Shown: in pieces, positions 41,487 through 48,420 of the stretch
Position numbering within the stretch: position 1 is the first letter of the stretch
Layout of the letters: each line of letters opens with the position of its first letter
From: Candidatus Fermentibacteraceae bacterium
GTDB lineage: Bacteria; Fermentibacterota; Fermentibacteria; Fermentibacterales; JCC-6
DNA length: 48,420 bases
Assembly: GCA_016744855.1 (NCBI GenBank)
Contig: JADGDO010000018.1
Coordinates: 1-48,420 of the forward strand
Direction: 5' to 3'
The notes under the pieces: model-generated
The model's database searches: none
What the model was told of the DNA's origin: nothing
Seen by the model: the letters and a program-made list of their open reading frames with translations, nothing else
Position numbers and translations under genes: made by a program

Positions 41487-44237
41487 ATGGCTGAACGTCT
41501 GCTTGTGAGTGATGTGGGAAGTACAACAACAAAGCTTCTCTTGATTGAGCTTGATGTAGATGGATTCAAATCTCTCGGATCTGTCGCTGTCAGTACAACT
41601 GTGGAAAAGCCTTTTGAAGACGTTTGTATCGGTTTTTACCGGGGTATTGAAGAACTATCTGAGAAGTCAGGGCTGACCCTTCTCGATGAAAATGGTACTC
41701 TGAATGTGCCTTTCCACACAACCAGTTCTGCCGGTGGGGGCCTTCAGATACTTGTTATCGCACTTGCCTCTTCAGACAGTGGTAGAATGGCAAAAGCGGT
41801 TTCCTACAGTGCCGGTGGTGTTGTTCTTGACTCTTTTGCTATTGATGACGACATGCCCCGTGTAGAGAAGATCAGGCGGATGAGACACCTTTCTCCCGAT
41901 CTTGTTTTAATGGCCGGAGGATACGATGGGGGAGCTATTGCCAGTGTTGTGAATATGGCTCAGTTACTGGCCTTTTCTCATCCCACTCCCAAATTTGGGA
42001 AGGGGAAACTTCCTCTTGTTTTCTGTGGAAATCCCGAGGTACGTCCCTACATTAAAGGTATGCTTGGCAAATTCTTCTCGCTTTCCTTCACTGACAACAT
42101 TCGCCCGGATGGATTACACTTCAACCTGAAACCGGCTATCGAAGAGGTGCACCGACTGTTCATGGATCATGTGATGCAGATGGCTCCGGGATACTCCAGA
42201 CTTGCTGCGCTTACCACAGCGCCGATTATTCCAACCCCTGCAGGTGTGGAAAGAGTCCTGGAATGTTATGCTACAGAGCTTAAGGGTAATGTCGTTTTAG
42301 CAGACATGGGAGGGGCTACAACCGATATCTTTAGTAACATCCGGGGTGCTTTCCAGAGAACAGTTGCCGCTAACACAGGCATGAGCTACAGTCTTTCCAA
42401 CATCATCCGTGAAGCGGGTCCCGATAAAGTATTTGCTCACATCCCGACTATTGACGAGAGCATCAGTAGAAACTGGATACTCAGCAAAACTCTTTTCCCC
42501 ACAATAGTTCCTGCAGACGAAACAGCAGAAGCTGTAGAATGCGCTGCTGCTACTGAGGGAATACGGCTCGCCTGGAAACACCACCTGGCGATTAGTTATA
42601 TGAGAAGTAAAGTGGGCTTTACTGAAAGAATGAGACAGCTCGGGAAATGCAAGTTTGACGAAGCTTTCAAAACCCAGCAAGGTGATCCATTTAAAATATC
42701 GGATATTTCTGTGATAATCGGTGCCGGTGGTGTTATGGCCCATGCCACACCAAGATGTGCCTCATGGATTCTGGCATCCAGCTTCCGCCCCAAGGGTCTT
42801 ACAGAGCTTATGGTCGACAGGCATTTTCAGAGTCCCCACATGGGATTGCTCGCCAGGCAGTACCCGGAAAAGAGTCTCAAGTATTACAAAGAAAATTGTC
42901 TCCAGACAATCTGCAGGGTCTACTCACCTTTGAAGAAAGTAAAGAAATTAAAGGTCTCTTGTGGTGGGAAGCAGTTAGTTGTTCAATCGGGCAGTTGCAG
43001 GTATCTGGAAGATAGTCTGAATGTAAAGATTCAAGGAGTCGATCTGCCCCAGGACAATGTTCCACTGCTTGTTGATTGCCGATTTGGAGACGAAAAAATT
43101 CCTATGAATTTTCTGGAGACTCCGGAAGTTTATCCCGATCTTCCTGTTCTTCCTTCCATGACCGTTCCTGCTTTAAAAGAAGAAGAGATAAACAAGGAAT
43201 TCGACCTTGCATTTGAGGGGGAGATTAAGGTCAATGAGGGGGATTCTGTTGCCCCTGGAGATATCCTGGGGCTTAACAAACTGGTCCCTCCAAGGGTCTA
43301 TTTTGTGGATGTAAGACGCTATGTGGGCTATGGTCGTGATGAAATATCTGACCAGATGATTGTAGATAACATACAGGTGAAGAAGGGCGACAAAGTTCGT
43401 ACCGGTGATACTGTTTTTGCAATTTCTCACGGCAAGGGCCTTCAGAAATACAGAACCTCAATGGGAAGCCCCGTTCGGGGACTCGTACACGAAGTCGTTT
43501 TTCCAGGAATGATAATCCTTAGGGAAATACAGGACTATGACGGAAAACCTCACCATGTGAATGTTGCTAAATTGCTTGATTTGAACCCCAGAAGAGTAAC
43601 TGCCAATATGAAGGTGCATGTTGGTGATTTTGTTGAGCGTACTCAGGCTATCACCGTGGGAGGACAGCTTCCCAATGTTAAATCTCCTGCTACCGGTACA
43701 GTTACAGAGATTAACAAAAAAACGGGCATTGTAACAATTCAGTACAACCTGACTCCTGTAAACATCTACTCCCCGATGAAGGGTGTTGTCTCAGCTATTG
43801 ATCCTCTTATGTCAGCTACTGTTAAGTCACGCGGACTATTTATTCCTGGGGTTGTAGGGTTCGGAAAAATACGCTGGGGTAAGCTTTCGGTCGGAGCTAT
43901 GAGGAAAGATTCTGTTGTTCTACTCGACTGTAAACTGACACCGGCCCTTATCGAAGAGGCAACCAGAGAATCTGTTGCAGGGATAATTGCTCCATCCATG
44001 GAGGGAATTGATCTTGTCGGTTTCCTGGAAGAGGAACCGGGAGTTATTCTTACCGGAACAGAGAATCTTCCCTTTTCACTTATCCTGCTTCAAGGCATGG
44101 GCGATCTTAAGATGGAACAGAATTCTTTTGAGTCTCTGTCGAGTAATAGCGGCAGGAATTGTGTATTGTTTACAACCACAAGGCTAAGAGCCGGTGTTGA
44201 AAGACCTTTTGTGTTGTTGCAGACTGAGGAGCAGTAA
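41487..44237 (+). CDS. MutL/GlmL-like ASKHA protein with C-terminal lipoyl-like extension
   Basis: The N-terminal ~450 residues match the MutL/GlmL family associated with glutamate mutase: phosphate motif DVGSTTTK (9-16), VVLADMGGATTDIFS, and the adenosine motif VIIGAGGVMAHATPR. GlmL proteins are about 460 residues; this one has 916. The extra half contains repeated G-D-x-V turns (VNEGDSVAPGD, VKKGDKVRTGD, VHVGDFVERTQ) and SPATGTVTEI / SPMKGVVSAI, which resemble biotinyl/lipoyl or KOW-like hairpins, although no MKM lysine is seen. No mutase genes are in the window. I start at ATG 41487 because GGAGG (41477-41481) fits it. The stop overlaps the rubredoxin start by one base. Confidence 0.78.
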   Translation: MAERLLVSDVGSTTTKLLLIELDVDGFKSLGSVAVSTTVEKPFEDVCIGFYRGIEELSEKSGLTLLDENGTLNVPFHTTSSAGGGLQILVIALASSDSGRMAKAVSYSAGGVVLDSFAIDDDMPRVEKIRRMRHLSPDLVLMAGGYDGGAIASVVNMAQLLAFSHPTPKFGKGKLPLVFCGNPEVRPYIKGMLGKFFSLSFTDNIRPDGLHFNLKPAIEEVHRLFMDHVMQMAPGYSRLAALTTAPIIPTPAGVERVLECYATELKGNVVLADMGGATTDIFSNIRGAFQRTVAANTGMSYSLSNIIREAGPDKVFAHIPTIDESISRNWILSKTLFPTIVPADETAEAVECAAATEGIRLAWKHHLAISYMRSKVGFTERMRQLGKCKFDEAFKTQQGDPFKISDISVIIGAGGVMAHATPRCASWILASSFRPKGLTELMVDRHFQSPHMGLLARQYPEKSLKYYKENCLQTICRVYSPLKKVKKLKVSCGGKQLVVQSGSCRYLEDSLNVKIQGVDLPQDNVPLLVDCRFGDEKIPMNFLETPEVYPDLPVLPSMTVPALKEEEINKEFDLAFEGEIKVNEGDSVAPGDILGLNKLVPPRVYFVDVRRYVGYGRDEISDQMIVDNIQVKKGDKVRTGDTVFAISHGKGLQKYRTSMGSPVRGLVHEVVFPGMIILREIQDYDGKPHHVNVAKLLDLNPRRVTANMKVHVGDFVERTQAITVGGQLPNVKSPATGTVTEINKKTGIVTIQYNLTPVNIYSPMKGVVSAIDPLMSATVKSRGLFIPGVVGFGKIRWGKLSVGAMRKDSVVLLDCKLTPALIEEATRESVAGIIAPSMEGIDLVGFLEEEPGVILTGTENLPFSLILLQGMGDLKMEQNSFESLSSNSGRNCVLFTTTRLRAGVERPFVLLQTEEQ

Positions 44238-44413
44238 TGGTATACGAGTGCCAGGCATGTGGTTATGTGTATAATTTCGGTCATGAAGAGCCAGCGACAG
44301 CAAAACAAAGGATGGAGTTCTCCCTCGAAGATATTCCTGCGAATTGGGCCTGCCCTGTGTGTGGTGTCGGACCTGAGTTTCTCGAAGAGGTATCTGGCAG
44401 AACGGCTAATTAA
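44237..44413 (+). CDS. Rubredoxin
   Basis: This 58-residue protein has the two CxxC iron-binding pairs: C5/C8 in ECQACGYVY and C39/C42 in WACPVCG. The usual IPANWACPVCG segment is intact. Rubredoxins carry one electron on a single iron in the cytoplasm. The loop after the first pair (NFGHEEPATAKQRM) is one I would not expect in a typical rubredoxin, which has a YDP-type turn there. ATG 44237 overlaps the MutL-like stop and has GAGGAG upstream. A functional link to that neighbour is possible but unshown. Confidence 0.9.
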   Translation: MVYECQACGYVYNFGHEEPATAKQRMEFSLEDIPANWACPVCGVGPEFLEEVSGRTAN

Positions 44414-44442
44414 TTGCTGTGTATTTGCTTCTGGTTCAGGGG

Positions 44443-44471
44443 TTGACTGATGACGAAAAACCGTTTAAATT
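44443..44471 (+). promoter_or_regulatory. Promoter for tRNA-Phe
   Basis: TTGACT (44443-44448) and TAAATT (44466-44471) are separated by 17 bases, with a predicted start near 44478, six bases before the tRNA. Confidence 0.6.
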
Positions 44472-44483
44472 ACTGCCTCCGGT

Positions 44484-44559
<76 letters not shown>

Positions 44560-44571
44560 GACACATGTTAA

Positions 44572-44976
44572 TTATCTGGAGGAGCTTTCTTTTTGAAGCT
44601 CCTCCATTATTTTTTCTATCTTTCTAATTCTTGCGGCTGTACTATTCATCTGAAATTCAATGGTGTTCAGTATCCAGAATTGAAAGTGTTCAACTTTCTG
44701 TTGTCTGTGCATCATCCAGATTATTTTCATTGAAACAAGCAGTACTGCTATCTCAACGCTAAACATCTCTGGAATGAAGTCTACTGAAAGATGCAGGGCA
44801 TGACGCATCAGATCAAATGAGAAAAGTAAGCCTACAAAAATAGCGAAAGAGATGTTGATGATCCTCTCCTTCTTGGCATTACCCGCTCCACCAATCTGTC
44901 CCAGCATTTTTCTTATCGATTCTTTCTCCCGCTTGTACTGATCGATCTCATCCTGCAGCGCTTTCTGGTCTGGCAT
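44572..44976 (-). CDS. Two-helix membrane protein with flanking coiled coils
   Basis: The 134-residue protein starts with a charged helix (ALQDEIDQYKREKESIRKM), has two membrane helices (about 41-60 and 71-88) and ends in a second charged helix (RIRKIEKIMEELQKE). Both ends look coiled-coil and would sit on the same side, probably in the cytoplasm. No family is recognised. Its last codons, read in the opposite direction, form the stem of the terminator that follows tRNA-Phe. It is divergent from the glycosyltransferase gene. Confidence 0.72.
   Translation of the reverse strand: MPDQKALQDEIDQYKREKESIRKMLGQIGGAGNAKKERIINISFAIFVGLLFSFDLMRHALHLSVDFIPEMFSVEIAVLLVSMKIIWMMHRQQKVEHFQFWILNTIEFQMNSTAARIRKIEKIMEELQKESSSR
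44578..44616 (+). terminator. Rho-independent terminator after tRNA-Phe, inside the convergent gene
   Basis: GGAGGAGCTT (44578-44587) pairs with AAGCTCCTCC (44596-44605), followed by a T run ending at 44616. It lies entirely inside the final codons of the minus-strand gene at 44572-44976. Confidence 0.8.
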
Positions 44977-45001
44977 ATTTTCCCTTTCCTTATGGTCTCA
45001 A

Positions 45002-45031
45002 TTGTATATTCAAACAATACATGACTATAAT
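45002..45031 (+). promoter_or_regulatory. Promoter for the glycosyltransferase gene
   Basis: TTGTAT (45002-45007) and TATAAT (45026-45031) are separated by 18 bases, predicting a start near 45038 and a leader of about 34 bases. Confidence 0.6.
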
Positions 45032-45071
45032 CATTTAGTTAAAACTTGGTAATCAACGACTAAAGGGGAAT

Positions 45072-46130
45072 ATGAAAAGAACTCTTCTTCTGAACTGGCT
45101 TCCATTTGAGAATGTCAGTACAGGAGCTGCCAAAAGAGCCATCGAATTACATCAGAGGCTCTCAGGGCAGTTTGATATCACAGCTGCTGTGACGAAGGAT
45201 TTTCCGGTGAACGCAGCTCCTCTGGTAAAAACGAAGGTAGTTGCCGCGAAAAGGAGTCTTAAGATCCGTCTCGCAGAAGGCTCCCCCGTATTCTGGACGA
45301 AAACAGGGAAACCCGATGTTTGGGTAACAGATACTCTCCCAGTTCCAAGATTTACGAGTGATATCAAAACTGTTCTAACAGTTCATGATTTAAGATTCCT
45401 GGTGAACCGCCGGTATCTCACTATCCAGAGGTATCTTCTTTTGAAAATGAGAATGAAAGCAAGCCTCAGAAGAGTTGATGCTGTTGTTACAGTTTCTGAG
45501 TGGATCAGAAAACAGATTATAGATGAATACGATATTCCTTCCGGTAAACTTCACCTTATTCCAAATGCTGCTGCTACTCTTCCCACAGCAACCTCGGGAA
45601 GGGAAGAAGGTAAGAAATTCATTCTTTCTGTCGGTCATCTGGAGCCTAGGAAAGACCACGAAACACTTATTCGAGCATTCGCGCGGATATCTTCAGATTG
45701 GGATGGGGATCTTGTTATTGTCGGCAGAGGCCCCCTTCTTGAGGACCTGAAATCACTTGCTTGTCAACAAGGCGTGGAGTCCCGAGTGAAATTCTCGGTA
45801 GGAGTTACAGACGGTGAATTGTCAGACCTCTACTCGAGCTGTTCCTGTTTAGTTTGTCCTTCTGTATACGAGGGCTTTGGTATGACGATTCTAGAAGGGC
45901 TTGCTGCCGGTTCCCCGGTAATTGCATCCGCTATTCACCCTCACAGGGAAGTTGCAGGTGATGCCGCATTGTGGTTCATCCCGGGCAGAGAAAATGACCT
46001 TGCTGCCGTTCTGGCAGAATTCCTGCAAGGTAATCGCAAAATTTCACAGGAAACGGGAATGGTAAGAGCGGGAATGTTTAACTGGGATGACTCCGCTGTG
46101 AAACTTTCTTCTCTCTACAGCAGAATCTGA
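45072..46130 (+). CDS. Family 4 (GT-B) glycosyltransferase
   Basis: The 352-residue protein has the GT-B two-domain layout. The N-terminal half contains TVHDLRFLVNRRYL and a VVTVSEWIRKQI segment. The C-terminal half has the family motifs FILSVGHLEPRKDHETLIRAF, VIVGRGPLLEDLK and the donor-binding PSVYEGFGMTILEGLAAGSPVIAS. Enzymes of this group transfer a sugar from a nucleotide donor, often mannose, to a lipid or polysaccharide; the donor here is not determined. AAAGGGG precedes the ATG. It stands alone between a divergent membrane gene and the module paralogue. Confidence 0.92.
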   Translation: MKRTLLLNWLPFENVSTGAAKRAIELHQRLSGQFDITAAVTKDFPVNAAPLVKTKVVAAKRSLKIRLAEGSPVFWTKTGKPDVWVTDTLPVPRFTSDIKTVLTVHDLRFLVNRRYLTIQRYLLLKMRMKASLRRVDAVVTVSEWIRKQIIDEYDIPSGKLHLIPNAAATLPTATSGREEGKKFILSVGHLEPRKDHETLIRAFARISSDWDGDLVIVGRGPLLEDLKSLACQQGVESRVKFSVGVTDGELSDLYSSCSCLVCPSVYEGFGMTILEGLAAGSPVIASAIHPHREVAGDAALWFIPGRENDLAAVLAEFLQGNRKISQETGMVRAGMFNWDDSAVKLSSLYSRI

Positions 46131-46293
46131 GTTCACATACCTCTGTGAAGAGGTTAGTGGAGGAGATCGAGATCATCGATAATCACTCCGCTTCTCAGTA
46201 TACAGTCAATTCTAATCAACCCTTCAGTTCTGCTCTGTACCGCTGGTCTTTTTAGTTGCATAATCGGGGATCATTAATATTTGGAGGTTTACC

Positions 46294-47445
46294 TTGATCA
46301 CTGCTTTTATGGTATGCGTAGCACTATTCTCAACGGCCAACATAGTTTCTGTCACCAATGTTCCCGAAGACGACGGTTCTCTTCTTCAAGTCGAATTTGA
46401 CGAGGCGATGGAAGTTGCAGATAACCATGTCGGATTACTCATACAGCGAAGCGAAACTGGTTCTGACGAGGCAATCTGGAGCACAGTTTTTGTAGAAGCT
46501 CTTCCCCTCGAAAGCACAGTACTTATTGATGGCTATGATCCCGATTTTCCAATCTACCCGATGACATCATATCATTATAGAACGATTGTTCTTACGCTTG
46601 AAGGAGATTCTCTCACAAGTACAGTTTTTACAGGTGCAGAGCTTCCCGTTGGTGAATGGTTCAGTACGAGTGAAACATCCACACTTATTGGTTGCCTTCT
46701 CTTCCTCAGTATGATTTTCTTCTACTTTCATAAAGCAAAGAAAGGGTCAGACTTTTACCTCCGACCTATTGCCGGTATCGAAGCAATAGACGAGGCAATA
46801 GGAAGAGCAACAGAAATGGGTAAACCCATTCTTTATGTACCGGGGCTTTCCACCATTGGTGATGTCGCTACAATTGCGAGTATCACGATACTCGGCAGAG
46901 TAGCTAAGAAAGTAGCCGAGTATGGAACTCCTCTTCTTGTTCCAAACTGCGATCCCATTGTATTCACGGTTTGTGAAGAAACAGTAAAACAAGGATATCT
47001 TGAGGCCGGAAGACCGGACGCATATGACCAGGACAGTGTATTCTTTCTTACCCAGAGCCAGTTTGCATACGTGGCGGGTGTGAATGGAATCATGATGAGA
47101 GATAAACCTGCGACCAACTTCTATCTGGGAATGTTCTGGGCTGAATCTTTGATTCTTGCCGAGACCGGTTCACTATCCGGTGCCATTCAGATTGCAGGAA
47201 CCGATGCTGTTACACAGCTTCCTTTCTTTATAACAACTTGCGATTACACTCTCATCGGTGAAGAACTCTATGCTGCCAGTGCTTACCTTGGGAGAGAACC
47301 CAAACAGCTCGGTTCAATCAAGGGGCAGGATGCCTGCAAGGCCATCATGATGACCTTTATCACACTGGGTGTAGTCCTAAGCATCATTTATGCCATCACG
47401 GGAAACGAGTCAGTGATGTTTCTCGGGCGCTTTTTGAACCTGTAG
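46294..47445 (+). CDS. Membrane module protein A paralogue (A')
   Basis: The 383-residue protein has a short hydrophobic N terminus, a beta-rich domain (~20-115), one membrane helix (129-146), a core (~157-350) and a C-terminal helix. Over the ~190-residue core I count about eleven differences by eye from protein A at 33495, while the N-terminal domains share little beyond the DGYDPD segment. B, C and D homologues are not present beside it. The start is TTG 46294; GGAGG at 46282-46286 fits. Two GNAT genes follow, the first one base after its stop. Function unknown. Confidence 0.82.
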   Translation: MITAFMVCVALFSTANIVSVTNVPEDDGSLLQVEFDEAMEVADNHVGLLIQRSETGSDEAIWSTVFVEALPLESTVLIDGYDPDFPIYPMTSYHYRTIVLTLEGDSLTSTVFTGAELPVGEWFSTSETSTLIGCLLFLSMIFFYFHKAKKGSDFYLRPIAGIEAIDEAIGRATEMGKPILYVPGLSTIGDVATIASITILGRVAKKVAEYGTPLLVPNCDPIVFTVCEETVKQGYLEAGRPDAYDQDSVFFLTQSQFAYVAGVNGIMMRDKPATNFYLGMFWAESLILAETGSLSGAIQIAGTDAVTQLPFFITTCDYTLIGEELYAASAYLGREPKQLGSIKGQDACKAIMMTFITLGVVLSIIYAITGNESVMFLGRFLNL

Positions 47446-47446
47446 A

Positions 47447-47905
47447 ATGCCTGATCTTCTTGTCCCTCTCTACAAGCTGCCGGGCAAGTTTGCCTGCAGC
47501 GGGTTCACTGTCAGAAAACCAATGGCTTTTGAAAGTGCCACTATCCAGAAATGGATAGCTGGCACTTTCTCGGAGTCATGGGCTTCTGAAGTACTTCCCG
47601 CCCTCTGCAGAACTCCTTCAACTATGCTGATCGCTGTAGAGGAATCGTCCGGGAAACTGGCAGGATTTTGTGCCTGGGACTGTACAGCCCTCGGTTTTCT
47701 GGGCCCGGTTGGGGTATCAGAGGAATTCAGAGGAACAGGCCTGGGGAGAACCGTTACACTTGAGGTTTTGTACTCCATGAGGGAACAGGGTTATGGCTAC
47801 TCGGTCGTAGGAGCAGCTGGTCCTGTTGAGTTCTTTACAAAGATATGCAATGCATCAGCTATTCCCGGAAGTACTCCTGGGATCTATCCCAAACCTGTTT
47901 TATGA
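47447..47905 (+). CDS. GNAT family N-acetyltransferase
   Basis: The 152-residue protein has the GNAT acetyl-CoA motif VSEEFRGTGLGRTVTLEVLYSMREQGY (motif A), preceded by LAGFCAWDCTALGFLGPVGV. Acetyl-CoA-dependent acylation of an amine is the family activity; the substrate is unknown. The C terminus (GSTPGIYPKPVL) is short. It begins one base after A' and overlaps the next GNAT gene by four bases (ATGA), so all three are probably expressed together. Confidence 0.85.
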   Translation: MPDLLVPLYKLPGKFACSGFTVRKPMAFESATIQKWIAGTFSESWASEVLPALCRTPSTMLIAVEESSGKLAGFCAWDCTALGFLGPVGVSEEFRGTGLGRTVTLEVLYSMREQGYGYSVVGAAGPVEFFTKICNASAIPGSTPGIYPKPVL

Positions 47906-48345
47906 CAATCAATCTCATGAAGCTCGATCACTACCCGGCTCTTGTAGAGTTGTGGAGCAGTTTCCCTGGTAATATCATGACAGGAGCAGATTCTGCAGAA
48001 GGTTTTGCTCTCTTTCTTGAACGAAACGGAGCCTACTGTTTTACTGCCGTTGAGAACGGTGAGTTTGTTGGATCTGTTATGGCCGGGGAGGATTCAAGAC
48101 GCGGTTACATCTATCATCTCTCTGTGAAGAAAAGCCTTCATTTGTCGGGTATCGGCAAAGCACTGATGGCAAGAGTAGAAGAGGCCCTCTATAATGCAGG
48201 AATTGAAAAAATACATCTCTTTATCTTTTCGGATAACCCGGCAATCAGTTTCTATGAGAAAACCGGATGGCATTTGAGATCAGACATAGAGGTGATGAGT
48301 AAAGTTCTGCATGGGGATGAATACACTGGAACTAGAAGAAATTAG
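47902..48345 (+). CDS. GNAT family N-acetyltransferase (RimI-like)
   Basis: The 147-residue protein shows IYHLSVKKSLHLSGIGKALMARVEEAL (motif A) and DNPAISFYEKTGWHLR (motif B), typical of RimI/YpeA-type GNATs. I choose ATG 47902, which overlaps the previous stop by four bases; an earlier ATG at 47845 would overlap that gene by 60 bases. The substrate is unknown. Its end overlaps the convergent stop of the minus-strand gene by four bases. Confidence 0.85.
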   Translation: MTINLMKLDHYPALVELWSSFPGNIMTGADSAEGFALFLERNGAYCFTAVENGEFVGSVMAGEDSRRGYIYHLSVKKSLHLSGIGKALMARVEEALYNAGIEKIHLFIFSDNPAISFYEKTGWHLRSDIEVMSKVLHGDEYTGTRRN

Positions 48346-48420
48346 TTCGAAAAGAAAAGCTTCAGTGTCATTCCGATAAGAGCGGTTCCAAGCACTAATT
48401 TGATCCATTTCGGGTTTACT
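48342..48420 (-). CDS. C-terminal fragment of a membrane protein, possibly TauE/SafE-type (5' end outside window)
   Basis: Only the last ~25 codons are visible. On the minus strand they read NPKWIKLVLGTALIGMTLKLFFSN before the TAA at 48344-48342. This resembles the final helix of TSUP (TauE/SafE) permeases, in which a short basic segment precedes a Leu/Gly-rich last helix. The fragment is too short for certainty. Confidence 0.35.
   Translation of the reverse strand, partial: VNPKWIKLVLGTALIGMTLKLFFSN

Noticed and set aside
46139-46154. Small hairpin ACCTCT-GTGA-AGAGGT after the glycosyltransferase gene
   Set aside because: Six pairs with no T run; no evidence of function.

Overview
The window looks like a chromosomal segment of an uncultured, Gram-negative-type bacterium with moderate GC content. 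Evidence for an outer membrane is a run of lipobox-bearing proteins, an LpoB-like lipoprotein and a predicted outer-membrane beta-barrel fusion. The mix of six-bladed-propeller lipoproteins, a very large multi-PAS hybrid kinase, a MutL-like ASKHA protein and an uncharacterised membrane module suggests a candidate phylum near the FCB group (a Fermentibacterota-type genome is my best guess). That placement is inference only. I see no insertion sequence, phage gene, integrase or CRISPR array, and base composition looks even throughout.

Layout. 1-2603: the end of a Pro/Glu-rich repeat protein with a possible AIM24-like domain, tRNA-Ala(CGC), and a membrane-anchored PP2C-like protein that has lost its metal-binding aspartates. 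2614-7527: a large-form SRP RNA with its promoter, then dnaX-ybaB-recR-pgsA-pgpA-cinA with tight overlaps (DNA replication/repair plus phosphatidylglycerol synthesis). 7591-12271: L-serine dehydratase on the minus strand, a divergent propeller lipoprotein with a phased T-tract promoter, then recA-recX-hypothetical behind a promoter holding a possible LexA site. 12290-20972: rplM-rpsI and rpsB-tsf-pyrH-frr-uppS-cdsA-dxr-rseP, the classic translation/envelope cluster, each ribosomal-protein pair preceded by a structured leader, ending in a second propeller lipoprotein. 21015-27643: cell-envelope genes (gluzincin/propeller/barrel fusion, formylglycine-enzyme-like secreted protein, LpoB-like, COG3014-like) and deoC.

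27653-32449: a 29-codon minus-strand membrane peptide gene with its own terminator, pcrA/uvrD, then transaldolase and a split transketolase (non-oxidative pentose phosphate metabolism, which together with deoC links sugar phosphates). 32455-37196: one probable transcription unit with promoter, serA, a four-gene membrane module of unknown function (called A-B-C-D here) and a strong terminator. 37348-44413: six-PAS hybrid histidine kinase, small lipoprotein, double-length MutL/GlmL-like ATPase-fold protein and an overlapping rubredoxin. 44443-48420: tRNA-Phe, a two-helix coiled-coil protein, a glycosyltransferase, a paralogue of module protein A, two GNAT acetyltransferases and the end of a minus-strand membrane protein.

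The most promising undescribed system is the A-B-C-D membrane module at 33495-37138 together with its dispersed paralogue at 46294-47445. The two A copies share a nearly invariant ~190-residue core although their synonymous sites have diverged widely. No gene-free stretch exceeds about 260 bases. The longest (27644-27903) holds the 29-codon gene and its terminator, and 40753-40997 holds only a short inverted repeat.
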